Below are positions 35,992 to 44,076 of a DNA stretch of 64,000 nt, piece after piece (position 1 is the first letter of the stretch; each line of letters begins with the position of its first letter). The notes beneath the pieces are model-generated. The model was not told where the DNA came from and did no database searches. It saw only the letters and a program-made list of their open reading frames with translations. A program made the translations under genes and the position numbers. This DNA comes from Chitinophagaceae bacterium UBA1946 (lineage in GTDB: Bacteria; Bacteroidota; Bacteroidia; Chitinophagales; Chitinophagaceae). The stretch is from the NCBI GenBank assembly GCA_002336815.1, contig DDEU01000042.1, positions 2,453 through 66,452 of the forward strand. The letters are read 5' to 3'.

Positions 35992-36687
35992 ATGGAAACA
36001 GCTAAACCGAAAATCCTATTGTGCGAAGACGATACCAACCTTGGTATGGTTTTGAAAAATTATTTAGAACTGAACGATTATGATGTGATACTCGAAAGAG
36101 ACGGCAAACTGGGCCTGGCTGCTTTTCAGCGTGAGAAGTTTGACATTTGCCTGCTGGATGTAATGATGCCGAATATGGATGGTTTTACACTGGCAGAAGA
36201 GATCCGTGATATCAACCCCGATGTGCCCCTTTTCTTCCTCTCCGCAAAAACGATGAAGGAAGATATTATACAGGGTTATAAACTGGGCGCTGATGATTAT
36301 ATCACCAAGCCGTTTGACAGTGAAGTATTGTTACTTAAAATAAAAGCCATCCTCAAACGCAACGAGGAAATGCACAAGGAAGAAGCCAATGCAGAATTCG
36401 ACCTGGGCAATTATCATTTTAATCCGAGGTTAAGGGAACTGAGCATTAACGGCAAAGTACAAACGCTTTCTCCAAAAGAAAACGAGTTGCTGAAGATGAT
36501 GAGTGAATACAAGAATGACCTGTTGCCAAGGGAGGCTGCTTTAAAAAAGATATGGGGCAGCGATACCTACTTCAATGGCCGCAGTATGGATGTGTACATT
36601 GCCAAACTGCGTAAATATTTAAAAGAAGACGGAACGATCGAGATCGTGAACATTCATGGCAATGGCTTCCGTTTGGTAGCACCATAA
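35992..36687 (+). CDS. OmpR/PhoB-family response regulator (RprY-like)
   Basis: 231 residues from ATG 35992; an in-frame TTG at 35971 is rejected because the ATG begins a normal receiver. The receiver has CEDD, phospho-acceptor Asp56 in FDICLLDVMMPNMDG, and Lys in DDYITKPFD. The C-terminal winged helix has LSPKENELLKMMSEYKNDLLPREAALKKIWG and GRSMDVYIAKLRKYLKED, close to Bacteroidota RprY. No kinase gene is adjacent, so it is an orphan here. Confidence 0.92.
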   Translation: METAKPKILLCEDDTNLGMVLKNYLELNDYDVILERDGKLGLAAFQREKFDICLLDVMMPNMDGFTLAEEIRDINPDVPLFFLSAKTMKEDIIQGYKLGADDYITKPFDSEVLLLKIKAILKRNEEMHKEEANAEFDLGNYHFNPRLRELSINGKVQTLSPKENELLKMMSEYKNDLLPREAALKKIWGSDTYFNGRSMDVYIAKLRKYLKEDGTIEIVNIHGNGFRLVAP

Positions 36688-36705
36688 TGTAATTAAACAA
36701 GTTTG

Positions 36706-36740
36706 AAACCGGCCTCAACAATGTTGAGGCCGGTTTTTTT
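36706..36740 (+). terminator. Terminator after the response regulator
   Basis: AAACCGGCCTCAAC (36706-36719) pairs perfectly with GTTGAGGCCGGTTT (36723-36736) and is followed by T residues. Confidence 0.88.
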
Positions 36741-36881
36741 ATACGCTGGCAAACGCTCTCTTTTAGGTATCACTTACCCACATAGTCAGAGAGGAAAGAT
36801 AGAGAGGAGGTTGAGTGTTTACATGTGTCCAATGTTCCTATGCGGTACAACAATTTATATCTCCTGTATATCGAAAGCAAG

Positions 36882-37754
36882 CTATTTATACAGGACAAAA
36901 TGCACGATCCCATTGGTTTCAAAACTGCTTGATAAGTGTAGCTGGTATTTATTCTTTTTCGTAGTGATGATCATTACAGCAGTACAGGGAGGTATTGCGC
37001 CAACACTTTCCGCAATCAATGTAAGTGTTCCGCTCACGGCATTTTTATCAAACGAAATGGAAAGATTGATTGGCAGTTCGGAGATGATGGCATTGTTGAT
37101 AAGCAGCTGATCGCCGAAGTAAAGGGAAACCCTGTCGTTGTCGATATCTCCATTATCATAAATACTGATCGTAACCGAATCTCTCTCCTCTCCTGAAAGT
37201 GCAATTGTACTTTGTACATCAGCTTTTCGTTGCAGCTTTTTACGTTGATCAACACTATCGGCAAAATCATTCCCAGTGGTTGATGGCGTTGCCCTTGTCA
37301 ACTCCACGGGAAATAATTTTTCAAGATATACACCTGAAGAAGGGCAATGCAAAAAAGATCGGTCATTGTCCTTCCATTTTCCTTCAAACCTAAGCGATGA
37401 GTCCGTGACCCTGAGTTTCATCCTGTAGTTCCCCGGACAGGCATCTGCCATTGATGGTAAATTAACCGAAAAGATACTGTCCTCCTTAAAGTAAATAGTA
37501 GAATCAGTTTTACTGTACAACCCGCTGATCCGGTAATGCTCCTGCCGGTTGTTTTTGTATTGCAGGAATGAAGTACCGGTTATCATTGAATCATTGTACA
37601 ACTTTAGAATGACAATCAACTTTTTGGGGTTCAGGCCAAGTATCGACTTTGTATAATTGCCCTGCCATTCACCCGAAATTTCCTGTGCGGTGACCCTGGA
37701 AGTAATAAAAGCCAGCGTGAAAACTACTAAAAAAACAAACCTGGATATATTCAT
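36882..37754 (-). CDS. Secreted protein of unknown function, two-domain
   Basis: 290 residues with a signal peptide ending RVTAQ. The N-terminal half (residues about 24-150, EISGEWQGNYTK...) looks like a lipocalin-like or wall-associated strand domain. The C-terminal about 100 residues (SVTISIYDNGDIDNDRVSLY, then NLSISFDKNAVSGTLTLIAESVGAIPPCTAVMII) form a beta domain I have seen repeated in Bacteroidota exported proteins, with the DNG.IDND motif. The function is not recognised. It stands alone on the minus strand between the response regulator and the divergent TetR operon. Confidence 0.8.
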   Translation of the reverse strand: MNISRFVFLVVFTLAFITSRVTAQEISGEWQGNYTKSILGLNPKKLIVILKLYNDSMITGTSFLQYKNNRQEHYRISGLYSKTDSTIYFKEDSIFSVNLPSMADACPGNYRMKLRVTDSSLRFEGKWKDNDRSFLHCPSSGVYLEKLFPVELTRATPSTTGNDFADSVDQRKKLQRKADVQSTIALSGEERDSVTISIYDNGDIDNDRVSLYFGDQLLINNAIISELPINLSISFDKNAVSGTLTLIAESVGAIPPCTAVMIITTKKNKYQLHLSSSFETNGIVHFVLYK

Positions 37755-37895
37755 ATTAACAGAGATTATGGTATTCGTTAACCAGCCCCCGCAGTGGTAT
37801 TTGATTTGTACAGCCTGATACTTCAGACAATCGAAAGCCTGCTTTTCCAGGTTAAAATTTTATACCCGTTAAAGATAGTGATCAAAAAAAAAATC

Positions 37896-37926
37896 TTGCG
37901 TTAAATGAAAAATGTTTTTAATTTTG
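37896..37926 (+). promoter_or_regulatory. Promoter of the TetR/export operon
   Basis: TTG at 37896-37898, a 20-base spacer and TAATTTTG (37919-37926), a perfect -7 box. The ATG of the TetR gene follows 25 bases after the box, and an 18-bp dyad sits at the expected transcription start. Confidence 0.6.
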
Positions 37927-37929
37927 ACT

Positions 37930-37947
37930 TTTAACCAAATGGTTAAA
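37930..37947. promoter_or_regulatory. TetR-family operator (perfect dyad)
   Basis: TTTAACCAAATGGTTAAA has two 8-base arms with a 2-base spacer. It lies three bases downstream of the -7 box, over the expected start site and just before the regulator ATG at 37952. This is the classic position for autorepression by the adjacent TetR protein. Confidence 0.65.
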
Positions 37948-37951
37948 CTGT

Positions 37952-38569
37952 ATGGTAAAGAATGAAAAGGATAAAGATACCGGTGAAAAGATACTGGTAG
38001 CCGCCCGTAAAATATTCCTGGTAAAAGGCATGTCGGGAGCAAGAATGCAGGATATTGCCGATGCGGCCGGCATCAACAAGGCGTTGCTGCATTATTATTT
38101 CAGGAATAAGGATCAGTTGTTTGAAGTGATCTTTCTTGAAGAGGCGAAAAAATTCTTTCCCAAGATCAACATGATCCTTGAATCTGACCTGCCACTGTTC
38201 GAAAAGATAGAGAAATTTGCAGCGGAATACATTGATGAGATACAGCAAAACCCTTACCTGCCGATGTTTATGCTGAACCAGGTGAACCAGGATACTGATA
38301 AATTCCTTGGTAAAATAATGGGTAGAAAAAACCAGCCCGAAACATGGAGTTTTTTATTGCAAATAGAAAAAGAAGTAAAAAAAGGAACGATCAAACCCAT
38401 CCATCCTGTTCAATTGCTCCTCAATTTACTATCGATGTGTGTATTTCCTTTTATGGCAAAACCAATGATCTTAAGAAAGATAAGGTTGGACGAACAGCAG
38501 TTCAGTCAACTGATGGAACAGCGTAAAAAAGAGATTCCGCAGTTTATCATTAATTCGATCAAAAAATAA
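37952..38569 (+). CDS. TetR-family transcriptional regulator
   Basis: 205 residues. The N-terminal helix-turn-helix is KILVAARKIFLVKGMSGARMQDIADAAGINKALLHYYFRNKDQLFEVIFLEE. The C-terminal half is helical and ligand-binding. It heads an operon with TolC, HlyD, two ABC ATPases and two permeases, the same content as E. coli cecR-ybhGFSR, and a perfect dyad operator precedes it. It probably represses the operon and is relieved by a substrate of the exporter. Confidence 0.92.
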   Translation: MVKNEKDKDTGEKILVAARKIFLVKGMSGARMQDIADAAGINKALLHYYFRNKDQLFEVIFLEEAKKFFPKINMILESDLPLFEKIEKFAAEYIDEIQQNPYLPMFMLNQVNQDTDKFLGKIMGRKNQPETWSFLLQIEKEVKKGTIKPIHPVQLLLNLLSMCVFPFMAKPMILRKIRLDEQQFSQLMEQRKKEIPQFIINSIKK

Positions 38570-38606
38570 TTGTATGAACAGTCCATTGATCGGTAAAATA
38601 AAAGGC

Positions 38607-39869
38607 ATGAAAAAATTAACCTGGTTGTTGTTACTGTGCACAGGCGGTGCTGCAGCACAGGGGCCGGCGTCGTTAAGTCTTGACAAAGCTTATGAACTCG
38701 CCAGGCAACATTATCCGCTTATCAAACAGCAGGAGCTGGTGAAGCAAACCAGTAATCTCAACATCAATAATCTAAGCAAAGCTTTCCTGCCGCAGGCCGG
38801 CATCAGTGCACAGGCCAGCTATCAATCTGAAGTAACACAGGTTAACATTCCCATCCCCGGCATCAAGATCGATCCGCCCGCAAAAGACCAGTACAAGATA
38901 TTGGCAGATATCAGTCAACTCATCTACGACGGCGGCTCAATAAAGCAACAACAAGATATCATCCGGTTGAACGATAGTGTAGAACAACAAAAGACCGAAG
39001 TAGAATTGTATAAGATCCGGGACAGGATCAATCAATTGTTTCTTGGTGTGTTATTTTTAGATGAACAGTTAAAACAGGCAGCGCTGATAAAAAATGACCT
39101 GGACAATGGCATTAAGAAAGTAGCAGCACAGGTGAACAATGGCGTAGCCTTCAGATCGAACCTTAACCTGTTAAAGGCAGAAGTATTAAAGACGGAACAA
39201 CGTACCATAGAACTCACCGCTTCCCGAAAAGCGTTGACAGATGTGCTGGCACTTTTTATTGGTGAGCCAATTTCTGACAATACCATATTGGAAAGGCCGG
39301 TTGCAGAAAGCCTGCTGCCCACCACCATCGGGCGGCCTGAATTAAAACTATTTTCTTCCCAGGAAAAACTCTTGCTGGGTCAAAACAAGCTGATCCATGC
39401 CAGGAATTTACCGAAGGCCAGTTTGTTTGTACAGGGTGGCTACGGCAGGCCCGGCCTGAATTTTTTGAAAAATGATTTTGCTGCTTTTTACACAACCGGC
39501 ATCAGGCTCAACTGGTCGCTGAACGGCTTGTATACACAGAAAAATGACCGGCAACTGATCGGCATCAGTAAAAAAATGGTGGATGTACAAAAAGAAACCT
39601 TCCTGCTGAATACCAATGCAGCATTGAAACAGCAGGAGGCCGAAATAAACAAATGGCAACAACTGGCAGCAACCGATACAGCCATCATCAACCTGCGGAT
39701 ACAGGTGAAAGAAGCCGCCAGGGCCCAGTTGGAGAACGGGGTGATCACAGCCAATGATTATCTACGGGAAGTAAATGCAGAGGACCAGGCAAGACAATCT
39801 TTGATCACACATGATATACTACTACTGCAGGCAAGGATCAACTACCAGGCCATTGCAGGCAAACAATAA
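38607..39869 (+). CDS. TolC-family outer-membrane efflux protein
   Basis: 420 residues from ATG 38607, which begins a good signal peptide (MKKLTWLLLLCTGGAAAQ). The upstream in-frame ATG at 38574 would add 11 charged residues. Two repeats of long helices with LSLDKAYELARQHYPLIKQQELVKQ and the mid-protein YGRPGLNF strand region are typical of TolC channels. It would complete the exporter across the outer membrane with the HlyD and ABC parts. It starts within 40 bases of the TetR stop and ends 11 bases before hlyD. Confidence 0.88.
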   Translation: MKKLTWLLLLCTGGAAAQGPASLSLDKAYELARQHYPLIKQQELVKQTSNLNINNLSKAFLPQAGISAQASYQSEVTQVNIPIPGIKIDPPAKDQYKILADISQLIYDGGSIKQQQDIIRLNDSVEQQKTEVELYKIRDRINQLFLGVLFLDEQLKQAALIKNDLDNGIKKVAAQVNNGVAFRSNLNLLKAEVLKTEQRTIELTASRKALTDVLALFIGEPISDNTILERPVAESLLPTTIGRPELKLFSSQEKLLLGQNKLIHARNLPKASLFVQGGYGRPGLNFLKNDFAAFYTTGIRLNWSLNGLYTQKNDRQLIGISKKMVDVQKETFLLNTNAALKQQEAEINKWQQLAATDTAIINLRIQVKEAARAQLENGVITANDYLREVNAEDQARQSLITHDILLLQARINYQAIAGKQ

Positions 39870-39880
39870 ACTACCAGCGC

Positions 39881-40825
39881 ATGAAAAAAATACTTGCACT
39901 CATGTTATTAACTGCAGCAGTTTTCACTGGCTGCAAAACCAATAGCCGGGAGTTTGATGCCTCCGGTAGCTTTGAGGCAACCGAAGAAGTGATCGTATCA
40001 TCAGAACTACCGGGTAAGATCATTCGCTTTACCATTAATGAAGGAGCCCTGATCGGTAAGGACAGCATTGTAGGTGCCATTGATGCCGTGAACGTGAACC
40101 TGCAGCAGGAACAGGTGGAAGCCAGCATCAAAGCACTCGGTGAAAAAACCGCCGATGTTGCACCGCAGATCAGCCTGCTGCAAAACCAGTTACAGGTGCA
40201 ACAATCGCAGCTCAATAATTTGCTGCATGAAAAGAACCGTGTTGAAAACCTGCTAAAGGCAGATGCTGCCACCGGCAAACAGCTTGATGACATCAATGCT
40301 CAGATCGATGTGGTAAAAAAACAAATGGCAGTTACCAGTCAGCAGGTAAACGTACAGCGCAACAATATCAACACGCAGAACAGGGCTGTACTCAGCGAAG
40401 CAGCACCACTGCAAAAGAGGATCGCACAACTAAAAGACCAGGAAAAAAAAGCTGTGATCATTAACCCGATCACCGGCACAGTGATTTCTAAATATGCTGA
40501 GCAGGGAGAAGTAACCAGTGCCGGCAAAGCCCTGTATAAAATAGCAGATCTTTCAACGCTTACCTTAAGGGCTTACATCACCGGCACACAACTATCACAA
40601 ATAAAATTAAACCAGCCGGTACAGGTATTTATCGACAGCGGTGCAAATAATTACCGGGCATATAACGGCACCGCCTACTGGATCTCCGACAAGGCTGAGT
40701 TCACTCCAAAAACCATCCAGACAAAAGAAGAAAGAGCCAACCTGGTGTATGCGGTAAAGATAAAAGTGAAGAATGACGGGTTGTTAAAGATCGGGATGTA
40801 TGGGGAGGTAAAGTTAGCCCCCTAA
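39881..40825 (+). CDS. HlyD/YbhG-type periplasmic adaptor (lipoprotein)
   Basis: 314 residues. The lipobox FTGC near residue 17 suggests inner-membrane lipid anchoring. The biotinyl-lipoyl halves (VIVSSELPGKIIRFTINEGALIGK and INPITGTVISKYAEQGEVTSAGKALYKIADL) flank a long coiled-coil hairpin rich in Gln/Leu. It links the ABC permeases to TolC. The last codons (AAG TTA GCC CCC TAA) lie inside an interspersed CCCCCT...AGGGGG repeat, so the stop codon is part of that element. Confidence 0.9.
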   Translation: MKKILALMLLTAAVFTGCKTNSREFDASGSFEATEEVIVSSELPGKIIRFTINEGALIGKDSIVGAIDAVNVNLQQEQVEASIKALGEKTADVAPQISLLQNQLQVQQSQLNNLLHEKNRVENLLKADAATGKQLDDINAQIDVVKKQMAVTSQQVNVQRNNINTQNRAVLSEAAPLQKRIAQLKDQEKKAVIINPITGTVISKYAEQGEVTSAGKALYKIADLSTLTLRAYITGTQLSQIKLNQPVQVFIDSGANNYRAYNGTAYWISDKAEFTPKTIQTKEERANLVYAVKIKVKNDGLLKIGMYGEVKLAP

Positions 40826-40845
40826 ATCCTCCAAAGGGGGACTTT
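40811..40845. repeat. CCCCCTAAATCC...AGGGGG interspersed palindrome
   Basis: CCCCCT pairs with AGGGGG, with flanking AAGT/ACTT, across 40811-40845. The stop codon of the adaptor gene (40823-40825) is inside it. I recall this short palindrome as common in Bacteroidota intergenic regions; copy number in this genome is not known. Confidence 0.6.
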
Positions 40846-40953
40846 AAGAGTTCGATGATCTGAGATTTCCGTCAATCAATATAAGGCTGAATTTATAGTC
40901 GATGATAAATGGTTTTAATTCATAAGGGGCTGATAAGCGAAGAATAAAGATAG

Positions 40954-40980
40954 ACAGTACAAGTGAGTGACACAACGATG
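40954..40980. repeat. 27-bp repeat (left member of a perfect inverted pair)
   Basis: It begins ACAGTACAAGTGAG and ends ACACAACGATG. The exact reverse complement is at 44077-44103, 3.1 kb away. Immediately downstream (40993-41011) is a degenerate second unit, CAGTACAAAAGCC...ACACAA, so the site looks like a short tandem array. Confidence 0.75.
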
Positions 40981-41020
40981 CCAAATAGCAGTACAAAAGC
41001 CAGTTACACAAAAATAAAAA

Positions 41021-41938
41021 ATGAGCATTGCAGTAACAGTAAAGAATATCCTCAAAACCTACGGGAAGAAAAAAGAGCTGGTAACCGCTTTGCAGGATAT
41101 CAATTTTGATGTAAAGACCGGTGAGCTGTTTGGGATCATCGGCCCGGATGGCGCAGGTAAAACTTCGCTGTTCAGGATATTGACAACCCTGCTGCTGGCT
41201 GATAGTGGCACTGCAACCGTGGATGGTTTCGATGTAGTGACAGATTATAAGCAGATACGGAAACGGGTTGGGTATATGCCGGGAAAGTTTTCGTTGTATC
41301 CCGATCTGACAGTGCAGGAAAACCTGGCCTTCTTCGCTACCATTTTTAATACCAGCATCGATGAAAATTACGACCTCATCAAAGATATCTATATACAGAT
41401 AGAACCATTCAAAGACCGCAAGGCAGGAAAATTATCAGGTGGAATGAAACAGAAACTGGCTTTGAGTTGTGCCCTGATCCACCGCCCCAGTGTTTTGTTT
41501 TTGGATGAACCCACCACTGGTGTAGATGCCGTGTCGAGAAAAGAATTTTGGGAAATGCTGAAGCGGTTGAAAGAACAGGGCATTACGATACTGGTATCAA
41601 CAGCGTATATGGATGAAGCCAGCCTCTGCGACCGGGTAGCATTGATGCAGGATGGCAACATCATGTCCATCGATACGCCGGCACAGATCGTGGCCAACTT
41701 CGGCAGAACACTTTGGGCGGTTCGCTCCGGCAATATGCTGCACCTGCTTGATGAATTGAATACAATGAAGGAAGTGGAGAATGCATATCCATCCGGCACT
41801 TTTCATCATGTGATACTAAAGAAAGGATACACGGATGCCTTTTTGCAGCAGGCGTTATCCGAAACCAATAACAACCTCGAAATAAAAGCCATTAGGCCAA
41901 ACATTGAAGATTGCTTTATGCAACTGATGAGGAGATGA
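41021..41938 (+). CDS. ABC transporter ATP-binding protein, YbhF N-half-like (H-loop lost)
   Basis: 305 residues. Walker A is GPDGAGKTS (residues 41-49), the signature LSGGMKQ is at 138-144, and Walker B is VLFLDEPTTGVD (Asp162, Glu163). The H-loop reads STAYMDEA, with Ala195 where the histidine should be. The C-terminal about 90 residues are an extension without a known domain. It corresponds to the first half of E. coli YbhF, here as a separate gene. Its intact signature but missing histidine is complementary to the next ATPase. Confidence 0.93.
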   Translation: MSIAVTVKNILKTYGKKKELVTALQDINFDVKTGELFGIIGPDGAGKTSLFRILTTLLLADSGTATVDGFDVVTDYKQIRKRVGYMPGKFSLYPDLTVQENLAFFATIFNTSIDENYDLIKDIYIQIEPFKDRKAGKLSGGMKQKLALSCALIHRPSVLFLDEPTTGVDAVSRKEFWEMLKRLKEQGITILVSTAYMDEASLCDRVALMQDGNIMSIDTPAQIVANFGRTLWAVRSGNMLHLLDELNTMKEVENAYPSGTFHHVILKKGYTDAFLQQALSETNNNLEIKAIRPNIEDCFMQLMRR

Positions 41939-41940
41939 AG

Positions 41941-42004
41941 GTGAATAGTGAATGGTGAATGGTGAATGAAGAGCATTATTGACAATTCACAATTGACTAT
42001 TCAC
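41941..42004. repeat. GTGAAT-type imperfect inverted repeat
   Basis: GTGAATAGTGAATGGTGAAT (41941-41960) is 18 of 20 identical to the reverse complement of 41985-42004. The left arm is itself a tandem of GTGAATA/GTGAATG units. It fills the gap between the two ATPase genes. Confidence 0.7.
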
Positions 42005-42020
42005 AACAACAAAATAATTA

Positions 42021-42767
42021 ATGACCAACGAAAAAATCATAACCGCAGACAAACTTAGTAAACGCTTTGGCGATTTTGTAGCCGTGAATGAAATTTCGTT
42101 TGAAGTGTGCAGGGGGGAGATATTCGGCTTTTTAGGTGCTAACGGTGCCGGTAAAACGACTGCGATGAGAATGCTTTGCGGACTTTCCCTGCCCTCATCA
42201 GGCGAAGCCACTGTGGCAGGTTTTGATGTGTACAGGGAAAATGAAAAAATAAAGAAAAGCATTGGCTACATGAGTCAAAAGTTCTCTTTATATGAAGATC
42301 TTACTGTAAAAGAGAACATGCGGTTTTATGGTGGCATTTACGGCAAAAGCGATGCCTTCATCAAACAAAAAACTGCCAGCGTGCTGGAGCAACTTCATTT
42401 GCAAAAAGAAGCAAACAAACTGGTGCGGTCACTACCCCTGGGATGGAAACAAAAACTGGCTTTTTCTGTAGCCATCTTTCACGAGCCGGTGATTGTTTTT
42501 TTAGATGAACCCACCGGTGGAGTTGATCCTGTTACAAGACGGGAATTCTGGCACATGATCTACCAGGCAGCAGAAAACGGCATCACCATATTTGTAACAA
42601 CACATTATATGGATGAAGCTGAATATTGCAACCGGGTAAGCATTATGGTAGACGGAAACATTGAAGCGCTGGACACACCTTCTGCGTTGAAGCAAATATA
42701 CCAGTCTGCCTCGATGGACGAAGTGTTCTTAAAACTGGCAAGAAAAGCTACCAGGGCGGATGGCTGA
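42021..42767 (+). CDS. ABC transporter ATP-binding protein, YbhF C-half-like (signature lost)
   Basis: 248 residues. Walker A is GANGAGKTT, Walker B is VIVFLDEPTGGVDP (Asp162, Glu163) and the H-loop THYMDEA keeps His195. The signature is degenerate, LPLGWKQ (residues 138-144) instead of LSGGxKQ. At the same numbering the partner ATPase has an intact signature and a lost H-loop histidine. The two proteins are expected to form a heterodimer with one canonical and one degenerate ATP site. It is part of the TetR/HlyD/permease operon. Confidence 0.93.
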   Translation: MTNEKIITADKLSKRFGDFVAVNEISFEVCRGEIFGFLGANGAGKTTAMRMLCGLSLPSSGEATVAGFDVYRENEKIKKSIGYMSQKFSLYEDLTVKENMRFYGGIYGKSDAFIKQKTASVLEQLHLQKEANKLVRSLPLGWKQKLAFSVAIFHEPVIVFLDEPTGGVDPVTRREFWHMIYQAAENGITIFVTTHYMDEAEYCNRVSIMVDGNIEALDTPSALKQIYQSASMDEVFLKLARKATRADG

Positions 42768-42798
42768 TACTGTTGTTGCGGCTGGTGTATGGATGATA

Positions 42799-42916
42799 GG
42801 GCTGTATCAAAAAACAACCTGTTACATGCATTTAATAAAATGTTTAGATCCGGTTCCATTCATTGCAACGTTTCGACGAGCTCAACATGACAATAAATGG
42901 ATGATGATTCAGCCTG
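42799..42916. repeat. Interspersed palindromic element, copy C (about 118 bp)
   Basis: GGGCTGTATCAAAA near the left and GATTCAGCC near the right form imperfect inverted ends. The segment 42856-42900 aligns without gaps to 25165-25209 of copy A, 37 of 45 identical. It lies between the second ATPase gene and the first permease, inside an apparent operon. Confidence 0.75.
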
Positions 42917-42928
42917 CAAAAATTAATT

Positions 42929-44035
42929 ATGAAACAATTCATAGCGTTTGTAAAAAAAGAATTCTTTCACATCTGGCGGGATAAAAAAACCACCTTCATC
43001 CTGCTGGGCATGCCGGTAGTGCAGATCGTGATCTTTGGGTTTGCTCTTACCAATGAAGTAAAGAATGCTAAGATCGCTGTGCTTGACAATGCAAAAGATG
43101 CCGCTGCCAGTTCGCTCATCACACAAATAGACGCCAGTCGTTATTTTGAAGTGAGTCAGCACCTGGTATCTTACCGTGAAATTGAAACCGCCTTCCGGCA
43201 GGGACAAATTAAAATGGCGGTAGTGCTGCCGCTTCATTTTGAAGAAGACCTTCAACGTTACAATAAAGCACAGGTACAATTGATCGCTGATGCTTCCGAT
43301 CCCAATTTTGCCAATACCGTTACCAACTATGCATCGGCCATTATCATGGATTACCAGCGCCGCATCACCAACAACCGCAAACTGCCTTATACCATCAATG
43401 CCGAAGTACGAATGCTGTACAATCCACAAATGAAGGGAGCATACAATTTTGTACCCGGTGTAATGGCAATGGTACTGTTGCTCGTTTGCACTATGATGAC
43501 AGCCATCACCATCGTAAGGGAAAAAGAAACAGGTACCATGGAAGTGATACTGGTATCTCCAATGAAACCACAACTGGTGGTATTTGCAAAAGCTGTTCCC
43601 TACTTACTATTATCGGTGATCAATATTGCCAGCATTTTATTGCTCAGTGTATTTGTACTGGAAGTACCCATCAACGGAAACATATTTCTACTGGTAGGTG
43701 AAAGTATTTTATTCACGCTGGTTTCTTTATCGCTGGGTCTGCTCATTTCATCTGCCGCAGGTTCACAGCAAACTGCTATGTTCATTTCGCTCATTGGGTT
43801 GTTTTTGCCAACGGTTATGCTGAGTGGTTTTATGTTTCCCATCGAAAATATGCCGTTGCCATTGAGGATCATTTCCAATATCGTTCCGGCGAAATGGTAT
43901 TATATCATTGTAAGATCGGTGATGATAAAAGGAGTTGGACTAAAAGATGTGTGGCAGGAAACACTGATCCTCAGCGGCATGATGATCTTTTTTTTAACGG
44001 TGGCGGTAAAACGATTCAAGATAAGACTGGCATGA
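42929..44035 (+). CDS. ABC-2 permease, YbhS/YbhR type (first)
   Basis: 368 residues. N-terminal membrane segment after FVKKEFFHIWRDKKTTFILLGMPVVQIVIFGFAL, a large extracytoplasmic domain (about residues 40-170, NAKIAVLDNAKDAAASS...), then five membrane segments with the ABC-2 signature EKETGTMEVILVSPMKPQLVVFAKAVPY. It is the membrane half of the exporter with the split YbhF-like ATPases. A 27-bp repeat (inverted) sits in the 106-base gap before the second permease. Confidence 0.92.
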   Translation: MKQFIAFVKKEFFHIWRDKKTTFILLGMPVVQIVIFGFALTNEVKNAKIAVLDNAKDAAASSLITQIDASRYFEVSQHLVSYREIETAFRQGQIKMAVVLPLHFEEDLQRYNKAQVQLIADASDPNFANTVTNYASAIIMDYQRRITNNRKLPYTINAEVRMLYNPQMKGAYNFVPGVMAMVLLLVCTMMTAITIVREKETGTMEVILVSPMKPQLVVFAKAVPYLLLSVINIASILLLSVFVLEVPINGNIFLLVGESILFTLVSLSLGLLISSAAGSQQTAMFISLIGLFLPTVMLSGFMFPIENMPLPLRIISNIVPAKWYYIIVRSVMIKGVGLKDVWQETLILSGMMIFFLTVAVKRFKIRLA

Positions 44036-44076
44036 TGAAATCTATTTTTTATACCGGCATTTGTTTTTCATGGCGT

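Noticed and set aside
36863..36894. CCTGTATA...TATACAGG hairpin at the end of the 36882-37754 gene
   Set aside because: The 8-bp dyad is clear, but no T run follows on the minus strand, so it is not called a terminator; it may be a weak structure only.
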